From positions 1 through 64,000 of the forward strand of contig NZ_BILY01000022.1 of the NCBI RefSeq assembly GCF_004000805.1: a DNA stretch of 64,000 nt, given 5' to 3'. Shown here one piece after another: positions 49,961 through 59,270 of the stretch (position 1 is its first letter; each line of letters opens with the position of its first letter). The notes under the pieces were generated by a model, which made no database searches, had not been told where the DNA came from, and saw nothing but the letters and a program-made list of their open reading frames with translations. The DNA is from Paenibacillus glycanilyticus NBRC 16618. Its GTDB lineage: Bacteria; Bacillota; Bacilli; Paenibacillales; Paenibacillaceae. Position numbers and translations under genes: made by a program.

Positions 49961-50731
49961 CTAACCTTTGGAAGCAAGATAATGCTCAATACCGTCCAGA
50001 ATGCGCTCCAGGCCAAAATCGAAATCATTGCCGATCGGATTATCCGCCGGATTTTCCTCCGTGTATACGCCTGATGCGATAAGCGGCTGCAGGTCCGGAT
50101 AATGCTCCTTCTTTACGAGTACCTTAAGCGCCTTCGTATAATCGAGTCCGCTGAAAGAACCCGGACTTGCCCCGCCTTCAATCGCCCGGACCATGTCCCT
50201 TTGAATCAGACCGGTGGAGCGCGCGTAATTGCTTAACAACAGAACGGTAGACATTTTCTCAAAGTCATTAAGCGGAAGCTTCCGCATCGGCCGCAGGGCC
50301 AAATCCACAAACAACAGATTATTAGGCGTTAGGGGCACGCCCGATACCGGGATATCCGCATACCAGGGATGCTTCAGAAATACTTGAATGCAATCCCGTA
50401 CATACTGCCGCATGCCCTCACGCCAATCCGCGTCTTCGTCCAGCCTATCCGGAAGCTTACAGACCGATTCCTGCATAAGCAGCAGCAAATCATCTTTGCT
50501 TTGCACGTAACGGTACAGCGACATCGCCGTAAAACCGAGCGATGACGCAACCCGGCTCATCGAGACAGCCTGAAGTCCTTCCTTATCCGCCAGCTCAACC
50601 GCTGCAGCCACAATCTGGTCGATAGAAAGCTCGCGCTTGGGCCCTCTCTGCGATTCCTTCACCAGCCCCCATGCCAATGCAACTCCCCGCGGCAAGGATT
50701 TTAATACGTCTTCCTCGTCACCATGCTCCAT
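49961..50731 (-). CDS. TetR-family transcriptional regulator
   Basis: 256-residue repressor with a TetR HTH preceded by about 30 extra residues: LSIDQIVAAAVELADKEGLQ, MSRVASSLGFTAMSLYRYVQ. A TetR_C-like helical ligand domain follows. The start is the ATG at 50731 (GGAGG 8 nt before); TTG at 50755 is an alternative. Probably represses the DrrAB genes it converges with and itself: its upstream region shares sequence blocks with the drrA promoter. Confidence 0.88.
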   Translation of the reverse strand: MEHGDEEDVLKSLPRGVALAWGLVKESQRGPKRELSIDQIVAAAVELADKEGLQAVSMSRVASSLGFTAMSLYRYVQSKDDLLLLMQESVCKLPDRLDEDADWREGMRQYVRDCIQVFLKHPWYADIPVSGVPLTPNNLLFVDLALRPMRKLPLNDFEKMSTVLLLSNYARSTGLIQRDMVRAIEGGASPGSFSGLDYTKALKVLVKKEHYPDLQPLIASGVYTEENPADNPIGNDFDFGLERILDGIEHYLASKG

Positions 50732-50802
50732 CCCATTATCCTCCATACCGTTCAAGCCATAATTGTGTACTTAATAAACAGTATATCACAAAAGATGCGC
50801 AA

Positions 50803-50831
50803 CAAAAAAACAGCTCCTGTAAAGGAGCTGT
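50803..50831 (-). terminator. rho-independent terminator of the 50836 gene
   Basis: ACAGCTCCT / AGGAGCTGT, loop GTAA, U7 on the minus strand and T5 on the plus strand. Confidence 0.8.
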
Positions 50832-50835
50832 TTTT

Positions 50836-51462
50836 CTAATCCATGCCATGCTCTTCGCGGATCTTGTACAGTCCCCGAAGCAGCAATTCCGCAGGATCGC
50901 GGTTGATCAAAAGATGCGTATACAAGAGATGCAGGGAGAAAGCGCAAACATTATTGCCGTCGGAAATCGCCGGGAAACCCGTTTCGAATACAGGTCCTTT
51001 CAGCTCTTCGTTCCAGGCAAGGCCTGCATGAACCTTCTCCTCGGGGAATTCGTCTTCAACAGACTTGATGCAATGCGGGATGAGAACTTTATCGATTAAA
51101 GCTTTGGCATCATCTTCGCTTGCAGGAGGCTGCGGAAGCGGCTTACCTCCTTCGGTCTTCATCAATTCGTAGAAGAACGAAGCCATCCATTCTGTCGCCT
51201 CTTCGTTGCCCGCTTGGAAATTCGCGATTAACTCACGAAGGAAAAAGCCGCAAACGTAATCGCTGCCGGATTCATCCTTCACTTTGTAAACAAACACGGG
51301 ACCATAAAGCTCTTGGTTCAATACTTGTCCTTGAACATCTTCGAAATGCTGTCTCAAAGCGACAAAGCCGTTGTGCTGGACCGCCTTGACAAGCTCAGCG
51401 AATTGCTTCGCTTCTTCCTCTGAATTGCCTTGGATCTCTTCGTTTGTCGTCTCATTATTCAT
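50836..51462 (-). CDS. protein of unknown function, tandem paralogue 1
   Basis: Acidic soluble protein of 208-212 residues that I do not recognise. The start is ATG at 51462 or GTG at 51474; neither has a strong RBS. It shares an almost identical central block with the next gene: CGFFLREL..NFQ.G, EWMASFFYELMKT, GGK.LP.PP, then ID.VL.PHC, ending in LINRDP...L..L.K.R..(H/Y)G. No signal peptide or membrane segment. Each copy has its own terminator, so they are not a simple operon. Confidence 0.75.
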   Translation of the reverse strand: MNNETTNEEIQGNSEEEAKQFAELVKAVQHNGFVALRQHFEDVQGQVLNQELYGPVFVYKVKDESGSDYVCGFFLRELIANFQAGNEEATEWMASFFYELMKTEGGKPLPQPPASEDDAKALIDKVLIPHCIKSVEDEFPEEKVHAGLAWNEELKGPVFETGFPAISDGNNVCAFSLHLLYTHLLINRDPAELLLRGLYKIREEHGMD

Positions 51463-51524
51463 TATTCGCTTCACCCGTAATCATCATATCATTCCGACAA
51501 ATCATCAGTCTAGTCCAAAAGAAA

Positions 51525-51547
51525 AACCGCCCCCCAAAGGGACGGTT
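51525..51547 (-). terminator. rho-independent terminator of the 51560 gene
   Basis: AACCG-C-CCC / GGG-A-CGGTT; U5 on the minus strand. Confidence 0.65.
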
Positions 51548-51559
51548 CATCATTCCTCT

Positions 51560-52177
51560 TTACTCTACGCCGTATTTCTGACGAAGCTTGGCCAATTGGA
51601 CAAGAATCGTATCCGAAGGGTCGCGGTTCAATTGCATCATTTTGTACAGATAATGAATCGGGAAAACGCATTTCTCTTCCGGAACATCCTTGAAGCCAAG
51701 CTCAAGCACAGGCGTATGGTTCTCATCAAGCCCTCTGTTGCCCGTAATCGTAAGCGGCGCGAATTCCTCGCTGACCGCGCTAAGGCAATGCGGGAACAAA
51801 ACATCATCGATGAATTGTTCTTCCTTCTGTTCGCTGTCCGGAGGAGGAGGCAGCTCTTTGCCGCCTTTGTTCGTCTTCATCAGCTCGTAGAAGAAGGAAG
51901 CCATCCATTCCCCTGCTTCACGGCCGCCATCCTGGAACTGTTCCGCCAGCTCGCGCAGGAAAAAGCCGCAGTCATACGTTTTCTTGAAGTCGTTCGTCAC
52001 GCGGTAAATAAAGATCTGCCCAAATTTCTCATCGTTCACGACAAGACCTTCCACATGAGGGAAGTACGGCTTTAGAGTCGCGAGTCCCTTCTGGAAGATC
52101 GTCTTCATGAGCGCGTCCCAGACCTCGGTATTATCGTTAGTTTCGTTATTATTCGCATTCGTAATATCATTATTCAT
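51560..52177 (-). CDS. protein of unknown function, tandem paralogue 2
   Basis: 205 residues from the ATG at 52177 (GAGGGTGA upstream; ATG at 52201 is possible). Paralogue of the gene at 50836, with YDCGFFLRELAEQFQDGG, EWMASFFYELMKTNKGG, FIDDVLFPHCLSA and QLNRDPSD. The N terminus is Asn-rich and variable. The conserved Cys, His and the FFLREL helix may form a binding site, but the role is unknown. TATGAT (52197-52202 on the minus strand) could be its -10. Confidence 0.75.
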   Translation of the reverse strand: MNNDITNANNNETNDNTEVWDALMKTIFQKGLATLKPYFPHVEGLVVNDEKFGQIFIYRVTNDFKKTYDCGFFLRELAEQFQDGGREAGEWMASFFYELMKTNKGGKELPPPPDSEQKEEQFIDDVLFPHCLSAVSEEFAPLTITGNRGLDENHTPVLELGFKDVPEEKCVFPIHYLYKMMQLNRDPSDTILVQLAKLRQKYGVE

Positions 52178-52245
52178 ATTGTTTTCACCCTCAAGCATCA
52201 TACCATCCGGCGCTTTATACCGTCCAGTGCTATACTTTTACAGCG

Positions 52246-52704
52246 TTAGCCCTTGCTTACGAAAAACGGCAGCTTCTCGATGCCAACCAGGCGTAAATAG
52301 ACAAACAGCTGGCCTTTGTGATGAATCTCGTGGTCTTTGGCATTTTGCAGCAAAACAACGCCCGGAAGCGAGTTGCCGAAGAAATCGATTGGCGCTGCAA
52401 GCTGTTCCGGCGTAAGGGAACGGAGAACGGCTTCCGTCTGTTCCGTTGCCGTTGCCACGGCGCTTTTCAGTTCTTCAATCGTTGCAGGCGCAGCCGGCTT
52501 GGCGCCTGGCGTGTAAACGCCGTTTTGCACGGTCTTCGCGAACATATCCATCGCACCCGTAATATGCAGGACAAGCCCGGCAAGCGACATCCCTTTCTCC
52601 CACGGCTTGTAGGACAGTTGTTCCGTTGTTACATCGGTCAGCATGTCGTGCAGAACGTTACGATGGCTTTTCCAACCGGCAATAAACTCATTGATGTTCG
52701 TCAT
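52246..52704 (-). CDS. DinB-family protein
   Basis: 152-residue four-helix-bundle metal-binding protein of the DinB/YfiT superfamily, from the ATG at 52704 (GAGGAGAG upstream). The three metal His residues are visible: LVLHITGAMD and HEIHHKGQLFVYLR. The family includes thiol-dependent S-transferases, some bacillithiol-dependent, which fits a bacillithiol producer (bshB2 at 31356), but the substrate is unknown. Confidence 0.87.
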   Translation of the reverse strand: MTNINEFIAGWKSHRNVLHDMLTDVTTEQLSYKPWEKGMSLAGLVLHITGAMDMFAKTVQNGVYTPGAKPAAPATIEELKSAVATATEQTEAVLRSLTPEQLAAPIDFFGNSLPGVVLLQNAKDHEIHHKGQLFVYLRLVGIEKLPFFVSKG

Positions 52705-52774
52705 CTCATGATCTCTCCTCTGAATCGTCATTAACAGTATTCATTATAAGGGCTGTAAACGTCATTTTCATCTT

Positions 52775-54055
52775 TTAGGCTTTTTCCCGGTTGCACCAGT
52801 CAGCGATAAAAGCGGCCATCACCTTCGTATATTCAATAAGCTCCTCAATAGCAAGGCTTTCGTCTACGGCATGGGCCTTGCTTAACTCCCCCGGTCCGTA
52901 AATAACCGTCGGGATTCCTGCCCGCCCGATCCAGCCTGCATCCGTAACCGTTGGTGTCATTCCGACCTCCGCCGCGCGGTTCAGTACAGCATGGTGATTC
53001 GTTAACAATGTCTTCATGCCATCATTATCCGGATCAACTTCTAATGAAGGAAAAATTTCTCCCCGCTCCTCGATCATCGATCTCCCGCCCCATCGGAACG
53101 TTGGCGGATGATTCCGAAGCCATGGATCGCCCTGCGCCACGCGCGTCAGATGATCCTCGATTTCCGCGGCTACCGATTCATAATCTTCATCCGGGTAGAA
53201 ATGAACCGTAATCCAAAGCGCGCAGCGGTCGGCAACAAACGCGGCATGGCGTCCCCCTTCAATAACAGCCGGATTAATCGTATTGGAGCCCGGCGGGAAT
53301 CCCGGATAGGACTTCGTTACCGCCCAATGCCTCTCCAGCTCCTGCAGCCCGGCAATAAGCTTCGCCATCTTCTCGATCGCGCTTGCCCCATGCAGCCCGC
53401 CTCCCGCGTGGATCATCCGGGAGCGCATCGCATCGTGATGGGTAACCGGGCTTTGCACCGTAACCCAGCCGGTAATAACGCCTCCCTGTCCTTGAACAGC
53501 TAGATGGCTTGTATCCGCCACAATGGCGAAATCCGCATCGCAGCCGCGCTCCATGCAGGCTCTGGTGCCAGCTTCCCCTGCCTCTTCCCCGATAACCGAT
53601 TGGAATAACAAATCTCCCTTAAGCTCGATTCCGGCTTCCGTCAACAGCTTGATGGCAAACAACAGAGCGGCAAGGCCGCCTTTCATATCGGCAGTCCCGC
53701 GTCCGTATGCACGTCCATCGTTAAGCGTTAATTGAAACGGCTGAACGGACCATTCCGTGCTGTCGCCTACCTCCGCTACGTCCATATGCCCGTTGAGAAG
53801 CAGGCTTTTGTAGGAACCGCTCTCCGTTCCCCGTCTGACTGCCGTTACATTCGGATCTCCCGGATAGACCTCCCACAGCTCCGTCTCAAAGCCAAGGTCA
53901 TGCAGCTGATCCTTCATAAACAGCTGCGCCTGCATCGTATTGCGCGCCGGCGGGCTTACCGTCGGGAAAGCAACCAGTTCCGCGAGCAGGGCAAACAACT
54001 CATCCTGCCGGCTTTCCACCTGATCGAGTACATGCTTCAGTTTTGCTTCCTTCAT
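52775..54055 (-). CDS. M20-family metallopeptidase (ArgE/DapE-like deacylase)
   Basis: 426-residue zinc amidohydrolase. Metal ligands: LLNGHMDVAE (His and Asp), GTADMKGGLAALLFA, VIGEEAGEAGTRAC (catalytic Glu) and a late DAGWIGRAGIPTVIYGPGE and AHAVDESL (final His). The lid domain is in the middle. It resembles acetylornithine deacetylase / succinyl-diaminopimelate desuccinylase-like proteins; the exact acyl-amino acid is unknown. GAGGAT precedes the ATG. Single gene, divergent from pstS. Confidence 0.88.
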   Translation of the reverse strand: MKEAKLKHVLDQVESRQDELFALLAELVAFPTVSPPARNTMQAQLFMKDQLHDLGFETELWEVYPGDPNVTAVRRGTESGSYKSLLLNGHMDVAEVGDSTEWSVQPFQLTLNDGRAYGRGTADMKGGLAALLFAIKLLTEAGIELKGDLLFQSVIGEEAGEAGTRACMERGCDADFAIVADTSHLAVQGQGGVITGWVTVQSPVTHHDAMRSRMIHAGGGLHGASAIEKMAKLIAGLQELERHWAVTKSYPGFPPGSNTINPAVIEGGRHAAFVADRCALWITVHFYPDEDYESVAAEIEDHLTRVAQGDPWLRNHPPTFRWGGRSMIEERGEIFPSLEVDPDNDGMKTLLTNHHAVLNRAAEVGMTPTVTDAGWIGRAGIPTVIYGPGELSKAHAVDESLAIEELIEYTKVMAAFIADWCNREKA

Positions 54056-54143
54056 CTAATACATCCTCATTTCATAAGGAAAATGTCACCCTTACTATAG
54101 AGGATTACAATCATGCGGACAACCTTAACAACTCTCAAAAAAA

Positions 54144-54160
54144 TTTACATTGCGTTAACA
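54144..54160 (+). promoter_or_regulatory. PhoP-box-like direct repeats of the pst operon
   Basis: TTTACA (54144-54149) and TTAACA (54155-54160) are spaced 11 bases start to start, the helical repeat used by PhoP; another TTAACA is at 54125-54130. TACAAT (54192-54197) is a -10 without a good -35, as expected for an activated promoter. Confidence 0.6.
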
Positions 54161-54248
54161 TGAATAACGTTTTGCGTTTACGTAGCCCAACTACAATAAC
54201 TCATGTAAGCAAAACAAAAACAAAAGTTTGGAAGGGGAACCTACTTAA

Positions 54249-55190
54249 ATGAAAAAATCTCTGATCGTCACTATGGCACTGACATTGTCTTTATCGCTCG
54301 CAGCTTGTGGCAATAACAATACAAACAACGGTGCAAAAAATGGTAATGCTGCCGCTACAAACAATGCAACAACAAATAACACAGCTTCCGCTGATCTGTC
54401 CGGATCGATTCTGGCAGCGGGCTCTACTGCACTTCAACCTCTGGTTGACCAAGTATCCAAAGAGTTCATGGACAAAAACTCCGGCGTATCGATTCAAGTT
54501 CAAGGCGGCGGCAGCGGTACTGGTCTGACTCAAGTATCGGAAGGCCAAGCCCAAATCGGCAACTCCGACGTATTCGCTGAAGAGAAGCTGGATGCCGACA
54601 AAGCAGCTGAGCTGGTTGACCATCAAGTAGCCGTAGTCGCTATGGCTGCCGTAACAAACAAAGACGTTGGCGTTGACAGCCTGACTAAGCAACAACTGGT
54701 TGACATCTTCACTGGTAAAGTAACGAACTGGAAAGACGTTGGCGGTAAAGACGAGAAAATCCAAATCGTTAACCGTCCTTCGAGCTCCGGTACTCGCGCT
54801 ACTTTCGAGAAGTTCGCGCTTGGCACTAAAACAGAAGACCTTCAAGGTTCGATTCAAGAAGATGCTTCCGGTACGGTTAAGAAGCTCGTAAGCGAAACTC
54901 CTGGCGCTATCGGTTACCTGGCTCTGTCTTACCTGGACGATTCGATCGCAGCTGTTAAGTACGAAGGCGTTGAAGCAAATGTAGACAACGTAGCTAACGG
55001 CACTTACCCGGTATGGGCTTACGAGCACATGTATACAAAAGGCGAGCCTGATGCAGCTACTAAAGCATTCCTCGACTACATGGTATCCGAAGATGTTCAA
55101 GGTGACCAAGGCGACGTAGTGGAAATGGGCTACATTCCGGTAAGCAAAATGGAAGTTAAACGCGATGCTCAAGGCGCAGTAACGAAATAA
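54249..55190 (+). CDS. pstS: phosphate ABC transporter substrate-binding lipoprotein PstS
   Basis: 313-residue phosphate-binding lipoprotein: signal MKKSLIVTMALTLSLSL, lipobox LAAC, Asn/Thr-rich linker, then the PstS fold. Phosphate-binding segments AAGSTALQPLVDQV, QVQGGGSGTGLTQV and RPSSSGTRATFEKF are visible. GGAAGGGG precedes the ATG. First gene of pstSCAB and likely PhoP-controlled. Confidence 0.95.
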   Translation: MKKSLIVTMALTLSLSLAACGNNNTNNGAKNGNAAATNNATTNNTASADLSGSILAAGSTALQPLVDQVSKEFMDKNSGVSIQVQGGGSGTGLTQVSEGQAQIGNSDVFAEEKLDADKAAELVDHQVAVVAMAAVTNKDVGVDSLTKQQLVDIFTGKVTNWKDVGGKDEKIQIVNRPSSSGTRATFEKFALGTKTEDLQGSIQEDASGTVKKLVSETPGAIGYLALSYLDDSIAAVKYEGVEANVDNVANGTYPVWAYEHMYTKGEPDAATKAFLDYMVSEDVQGDQGDVVEMGYIPVSKMEVKRDAQGAVTK

Positions 55191-55283
55191 TTAATCTCCA
55201 ATAAATAAAGGCATAGTCAAGAGGCGGGCAAGCTCGTCTCTTGACTGCATGCCTACATGTTAATTATGTAAAGGGTGGTCGCG

Positions 55284-56186
55284 ATGAAGAAGTCTAATGA
55301 TCGGGAAGTAGCCACGCCGCATCTTGCGGAGGAATGGGTTGGCAAAGTATATACATTCATCTGCATCTTGTTTCTTATCATCACCATTTTTTCGATGGTT
55401 TACTTCGTCGCTTCAAAAGGACTTAGCACCTTTATCGTAAACGGCGTAAACGTAAAGGATTTGTTAACAGGACTCAAATGGAAACCGGATGGCGAACCGG
55501 CGTTGTTTGGCGCCTTGCCGTTTATTTTTGGTTCGTTCAGCACATCGATTCTTGCTGCTATCATTGCTGCTCCACTCGGGTTTTGCGCGGCAGTATTTAT
55601 GATTGAGCTCTCTCCGAAGTTGGGCCGGACATTTATGCAGCCGGTTATCGAACTGCTTGCAGGTATTCCTTCCGTTGTATACGGATTTGTTGGTTTAAGC
55701 GTCATCGTTCCATTATTCCGCAACCTGTTCCCTGGCCAAGGCGTCGGGATCGCAGCAGGCGCGCTTGTACTTGCCTTTATGATTTTACCTACAATTACGA
55801 CTATAGCAACGGATGCGCTGGCTTCCCTGCCCGCGGGCCTGAAAGAAGGCTCTTACGCGCTTGGCGCTACCCGTTGGCAAACGATATATCGCATTGTCCT
55901 GCCTACTACGCTTCCCGCGCAAATGACAGGTATCGTGCTTGGTATTGCGAGAGCGTTTGGCGAGGCCCTAGCCGTACAGATGGTTATCGGCAACGCACCG
56001 CATATTCCGCATTCCCTATTCGAATCGACTTCAACGCTCACCAGTGCCATTACGCTTAGCATGGGCAATACGGCGATGGGCTCCGTTCAAAATAACGCCC
56101 TGTGGTCGCTTGCATTGATTCTGATGTTGATGACCTTTGTATTCGTCTTTATCATTCGCTGGCTGGAAGGAAGGAAGAAGCTATGA
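55284..56186 (+). CDS. pstC: phosphate ABC transporter permease PstC
   Basis: 300-residue permease with six hydrophobic segments. PstC signature IELLAGIPSVVYGFVGL and EGSYALGATRWQTIYRIVLP (EAA-like ATPase docking loop). ATG at 55284 with AAAGGGTGG; the GTG at 55275 lies inside that site. Pairs with PstA in the membrane. Confidence 0.94.
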   Translation: MKKSNDREVATPHLAEEWVGKVYTFICILFLIITIFSMVYFVASKGLSTFIVNGVNVKDLLTGLKWKPDGEPALFGALPFIFGSFSTSILAAIIAAPLGFCAAVFMIELSPKLGRTFMQPVIELLAGIPSVVYGFVGLSVIVPLFRNLFPGQGVGIAAGALVLAFMILPTITTIATDALASLPAGLKEGSYALGATRWQTIYRIVLPTTLPAQMTGIVLGIARAFGEALAVQMVIGNAPHIPHSLFESTSTLTSAITLSMGNTAMGSVQNNALWSLALILMLMTFVFVFIIRWLEGRKKL

Positions 56187-57070
56187 GTGCCAAAACAGTA
56201 GATAAAATCGCAACCGGCATTATTATTTTCATCACGGGCTTAATCGCTCTCGCCCTGATCGGACTTTTGGGCTACATTTTGTTCCGCGGTCTTGGCCATA
56301 TCAGCTGGCACTTCCTTACTTCCCCGCCGGAAACGATTCGCAAAGGCGGCGGTATCGGTCCGCAGCTGTTCAACTCGTTGTTCCTGCTAGTACTTACGAT
56401 GGTTATTACCGTGCCGCTTGGTATCGGCGCTGGCATTTATATGAGCGAATACGCAAAAGCCGGCAAAATCACCTCCGCGATTCGTCTGGTCGTCGAAGTA
56501 TTGTCTTCCTTCCCTTCGATTATCGTTGGTTTGTTCGGCCTTCTTGTTATCGTTAATAAATTCAACCTGGGCTTCTCCCTGCTATCCGGCGCGATCGCGC
56601 TGACGATCTTCAACCTGCCGCTGATGGTGCGGATTACCGAGCAAGGTCTCCGCAGCGTACCGCTTCAGCAGAAGGAAGCAAGTCTTGCGCTTGGTATCTC
56701 CAAGTGGAAAACCATCCGTTCGGTTCAGCTCCCGATCGCACTGCCAATCGTGCTTTCCGGTTCGATTCTGGCTGCCGGCCGGATCTTCGGCGAAGCGGCA
56801 GCGCTTCTGTTCACCGCAGGCATGAGCAGCCCGCGTCTTGATTTTTCCGACTGGAACCCGCTCCACTCCGCTTCGCCGCTTAATCCTATGCGTCCGGCCG
56901 AGACTCTCGCCGTTCACATCTGGAAAGTCAACTCGGAAGGTCTTGCTCCGGATGCTACGCAAATCGCGGCAGGCGCTTCGGCCGTGCTGGTCATTACGGT
57001 TCTGCTCTTCAACCTGGGAGCACGGGCGCTTGGTCGTTACATGCATAATAAATTCACAGCTTCGAAATAA
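56183..57070 (+). CDS. pstA: phosphate ABC transporter permease PstA
   Basis: 295-residue permease with six hydrophobic segments; [18 protein letters not shown] and [20 protein letters not shown] are the PstA motifs. The start at 56183 overlaps the pstC stop (ATGA), which gives translational coupling; the longer frame into pstC is not used. Confidence 0.94.
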   Translation: MSAKTVDKIATGIIIFITGLIALALIGLLGYILFRGLGHISWHFLTSPPETIRKGGGIGPQLFNSLFLLVLTMVITVPLGIGAGIYMSEYAKAGKITSAIRLVVEVLSSFPSIIVGLFGLLVIVNKFNLGFSLLSGAIALTIFNLPLMVRITEQGLRSVPLQQKEASLALGISKWKTIRSVQLPIALPIVLSGSILAAGRIFGEAAALLFTAGMSSPRLDFSDWNPLHSASPLNPMRPAETLAVHIWKVNSEGLAPDATQIAAGASAVLVITVLLFNLGARALGRYMHNKFTASK

Positions 57071-57084
57071 GGAGGGTTACAAGC

Positions 57085-57843
57085 ATGACAGAAATCGCAT
57101 TGGCCGCCAAACAATTAAATGTTCACTACGGAGAAAAACATGCCGTTCATGACGTCTCGCTTGATTTCGCCGAAAAAGAAGTGACTGCCTTGATTGGTCC
57201 TTCCGGCTGCGGCAAATCAACCTTCCTCAGAAGCTTGAACCGGATGAACGACCTGATCCCATCTTGCCGTGTTACCGGCGATATCTGGCTGAAAGAGCAG
57301 AAAATCAGCGGCACGGAAACGGATGTTGTAGCGCTTCGCAAAAAAATCGGGATGGTATGGCAGCGTCCTAACCCGTTCCATAAGTCGATCTACGAGAATA
57401 TCGCTTTTGGTCCACGTTATCACGGCATTAAGAACAAGAAGCAGCTGGATGAGCTTGTCGAACAATCCCTGCGGAAAGCCGCGATCTGGGAAGAAACCAA
57501 AGACCGTCTTCACAAATCCGCTTTGGCTTTATCCGGCGGTCAGCAGCAGCGTCTCTGTATCGCGCGTACGATTGCGGTTCGACCGGATGTCATTCTGATG
57601 GACGAACCCGCTTCCGCGCTTGACCCGATCTCGACGTCCAAGATCGAAGAGCTGATCTCCGAGCTGAAGCAGGATTACAGCATCGTTATCGTAACCCATA
57701 ACATGCATCAGGCAGCGCGCGTATCCGACAAAACCGCCTTCTTCCTGAACGGTCATGTGGTTGAATACGATAAAACGGAAACGATCTTCACCAATCCTGC
57801 GCATCAACGGACTAACGACTACATTACGGGCCGTTTCGGTTAA
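57085..57843 (+). CDS. pstB: phosphate ABC transporter ATP-binding protein PstB
   Basis: 252-residue ATPase energising phosphate import. Walker [21 protein letters not shown] (the RMND is typical of PstB), [20 protein letters not shown], signature [16 protein letters not shown], Walker [17 protein letters not shown], and switch His in [16 protein letters not shown] precedes the ATG. Last gene of the operon; no phoU follows before the terminator. Confidence 0.96.
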   Translation: MTEIALAAKQLNVHYGEKHAVHDVSLDFAEKEVTALIGPSGCGKSTFLRSLNRMNDLIPSCRVTGDIWLKEQKISGTETDVVALRKKIGMVWQRPNPFHKSIYENIAFGPRYHGIKNKKQLDELVEQSLRKAAIWEETKDRLHKSALALSGGQQQRLCIARTIAVRPDVILMDEPASALDPISTSKIEELISELKQDYSIVIVTHNMHQAARVSDKTAFFLNGHVVEYDKTETIFTNPAHQRTNDYITGRFG

Positions 57844-57861
57844 TGAAGCGGCATAACGCAT

Positions 57862-57898
57862 AAGGGCTAGACGAACCGGTCAGGTTCATCTAGCCCTT
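57862..57898 (+). terminator. rho-independent terminator of pstSCAB
   Basis: AAGGGCTAGACGAACC / GGTTCATCTAGCCCTT, one mismatch, short T-rich tail; it could also serve the convergent MFS gene. Confidence 0.75.
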
Positions 57899-57916
57899 AT
57901 TGTTATCGTTTAGAAA

Positions 57917-59083
57917 TTAGAGCGATGGGAGTTTCAATGGCCGGCTTTTTCGGATGGAGACTGCTGCTGAAGTCAGGGCAAAAATGAGGATTAGACCGGC
58001 GGCTAACGGATTATAGAGGACGGTATCCTGCCAATTGACGACCAGTCCGCCGACGCTGGCTCCGGCGGCGATGCCGACCTGCGTGACGGAAATATTCAGG
58101 CTGATAATCAGATTCGATGCTTGCGGAGCACGCTCGATGAAATACGTTTGAGTTGCCGGTCCTAAGGTGAACATCGACATGATCCATAACGACAACAAGG
58201 TGATGGCAACCGGAAAGGAATGAACGGCTAACGGCAGCAGTAACAGGGCAATAACATGGATCGTGACTCCAATCAGTATTAACTTGGCGCTTCCCCATTT
58301 GTCTACGGCAGAGCCTCCGATCCTGGAGCCAACCGCACCGGCCAGCCCGAACACTAGCATCATTAGGCCGATTTCCGCGGAGCTTCTGTGAAGAATGTCG
58401 CCAAGGAAGGAAGCTATATACGTGAACATCACCGAGTTGCCCGCTTCTCTGAACAGCACAAGCAGCAAGGCGTAGAAGATTACCGGGTTAGCCAGCAGCC
58501 CCATTTGCTGCTTGAAGGGAACCGGAGCATCCCCCTCGATTTGCGGAAGCAAGAGAGCAAGACCGATAAGGATCACAATGCCTCCTATGCCAAGGAACAA
58601 AAAGATTGTCTGCCAGCTGTACATATTCGTCAAAGCAACGCCAAGCGGAACGCCCAAAATCATCGCGCTGCTGAATCCGAGGATAATCGTTCCGATCGCG
58701 CTGCCGATTTTTTCAACCGGCACCATCTTTGCCGCAGCGCTAAACGCTGCCACGATAAAGACGCCGGAGCTAACCCCAAGCAGCATCCGCGCTGCCATCA
58801 AAACCATGAAGTTCGTGCTTGCAATGGACAGAAAATTGCCGGCTATAAATACGACTATGGCGAGGAGCAGAAGTCGTTTTCGCGGTATTCGGACGGATAA
58901 GGCGATAATAACCGGCGTGCCAATCGCAAAAGCCAAAGAATAAACCGTGATCAACTGACCTGCCAAGCTCACCGATATATTCATTTGATTGGCTAGCACA
59001 TTCAAGATTCCCGCAATCACCAGCTCTGAGGTGGCTGTAAAAAATACCGCTATCATCAAGACGTAAATCACAACACGATTCAT
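57917..59083 (-). CDS. MFS transporter (arabinose-efflux/AraJ-like)
   Basis: 388-residue 12-TM carrier: FTATSELVIAGILNVLANQM in TM1, ALSVRIPRKRLLLLAIVVF (motif A), and SSAMILGVPLGVALTNMYSWQ (motif C region). AAGGAAG precedes the ATG. Its promoter carries a CTTACT-TTT-AGTAAG palindrome, and an HxlR regulator gene lies next upstream on the same strand, so it is probably an inducible efflux pump. Substrate unknown. Confidence 0.86.
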   Translation of the reverse strand: MNRVVIYVLMIAVFFTATSELVIAGILNVLANQMNISVSLAGQLITVYSLAFAIGTPVIIALSVRIPRKRLLLLAIVVFIAGNFLSIASTNFMVLMAARMLLGVSSGVFIVAAFSAAAKMVPVEKIGSAIGTIILGFSSAMILGVPLGVALTNMYSWQTIFLFLGIGGIVILIGLALLLPQIEGDAPVPFKQQMGLLANPVIFYALLLVLFREAGNSVMFTYIASFLGDILHRSSAEIGLMMLVFGLAGAVGSRIGGSAVDKWGSAKLILIGVTIHVIALLLLPLAVHSFPVAITLLSLWIMSMFTLGPATQTYFIERAPQASNLIISLNISVTQVGIAAGASVGGLVVNWQDTVLYNPLAAGLILIFALTSAAVSIRKSRPLKLPSL

Positions 59084-59121
59084 AACGACACTTCCTTTTC
59101 CAAAACGATTTGTTAATTCGG

Positions 59122-59151
59122 ATTATAAAGAGGTTGCTTACTTTTAGTAAG
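59122..59151 (-). promoter_or_regulatory. promoter with operator palindrome of the MFS gene
   Basis: Minus-strand TATAAT (59122-59127), a 17-bp spacer and a weak -35 TTACTA (59145-59150). The perfect palindrome CTTACT-TTT-AGTAAG (59137-59151) covers the -35. It resembles operators of HxlR-family repressors such as YodB in its TTACT/AGTAA arms. A second near-palindrome ACTAACCG-TT-CGGTAAGT lies at 59191-59208. Confidence 0.6.
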
Positions 59152-59224
59152 AACGCAATTTATTTTGGCATAATCCATCCTTTTGGAGTAACTAACCGTT
59201 CGGTAAGTAAGTGGAAGACAAAAA

Positions 59225-59253
59225 AACCGCAAGAGCTAATAGCTCTTACGGTT
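59225..59253 (-). terminator. rho-independent terminator of the HxlR gene
   Basis: AACCG-C-AAGAGCT / AGCTCTT-A-CGGTT with loop AAT; U7 on the minus strand. It separates the regulator gene from the MFS gene. Confidence 0.8.
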
Positions 59254-59270
59254 CGATTGCAACATTGCCG

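Noticed and set aside
54291..55172. 293-codon minus-strand frame opposite pstS
   Set aside because: pstS has a lipobox and phosphate-binding motifs; the opposite frame is a shadow without a start signal.
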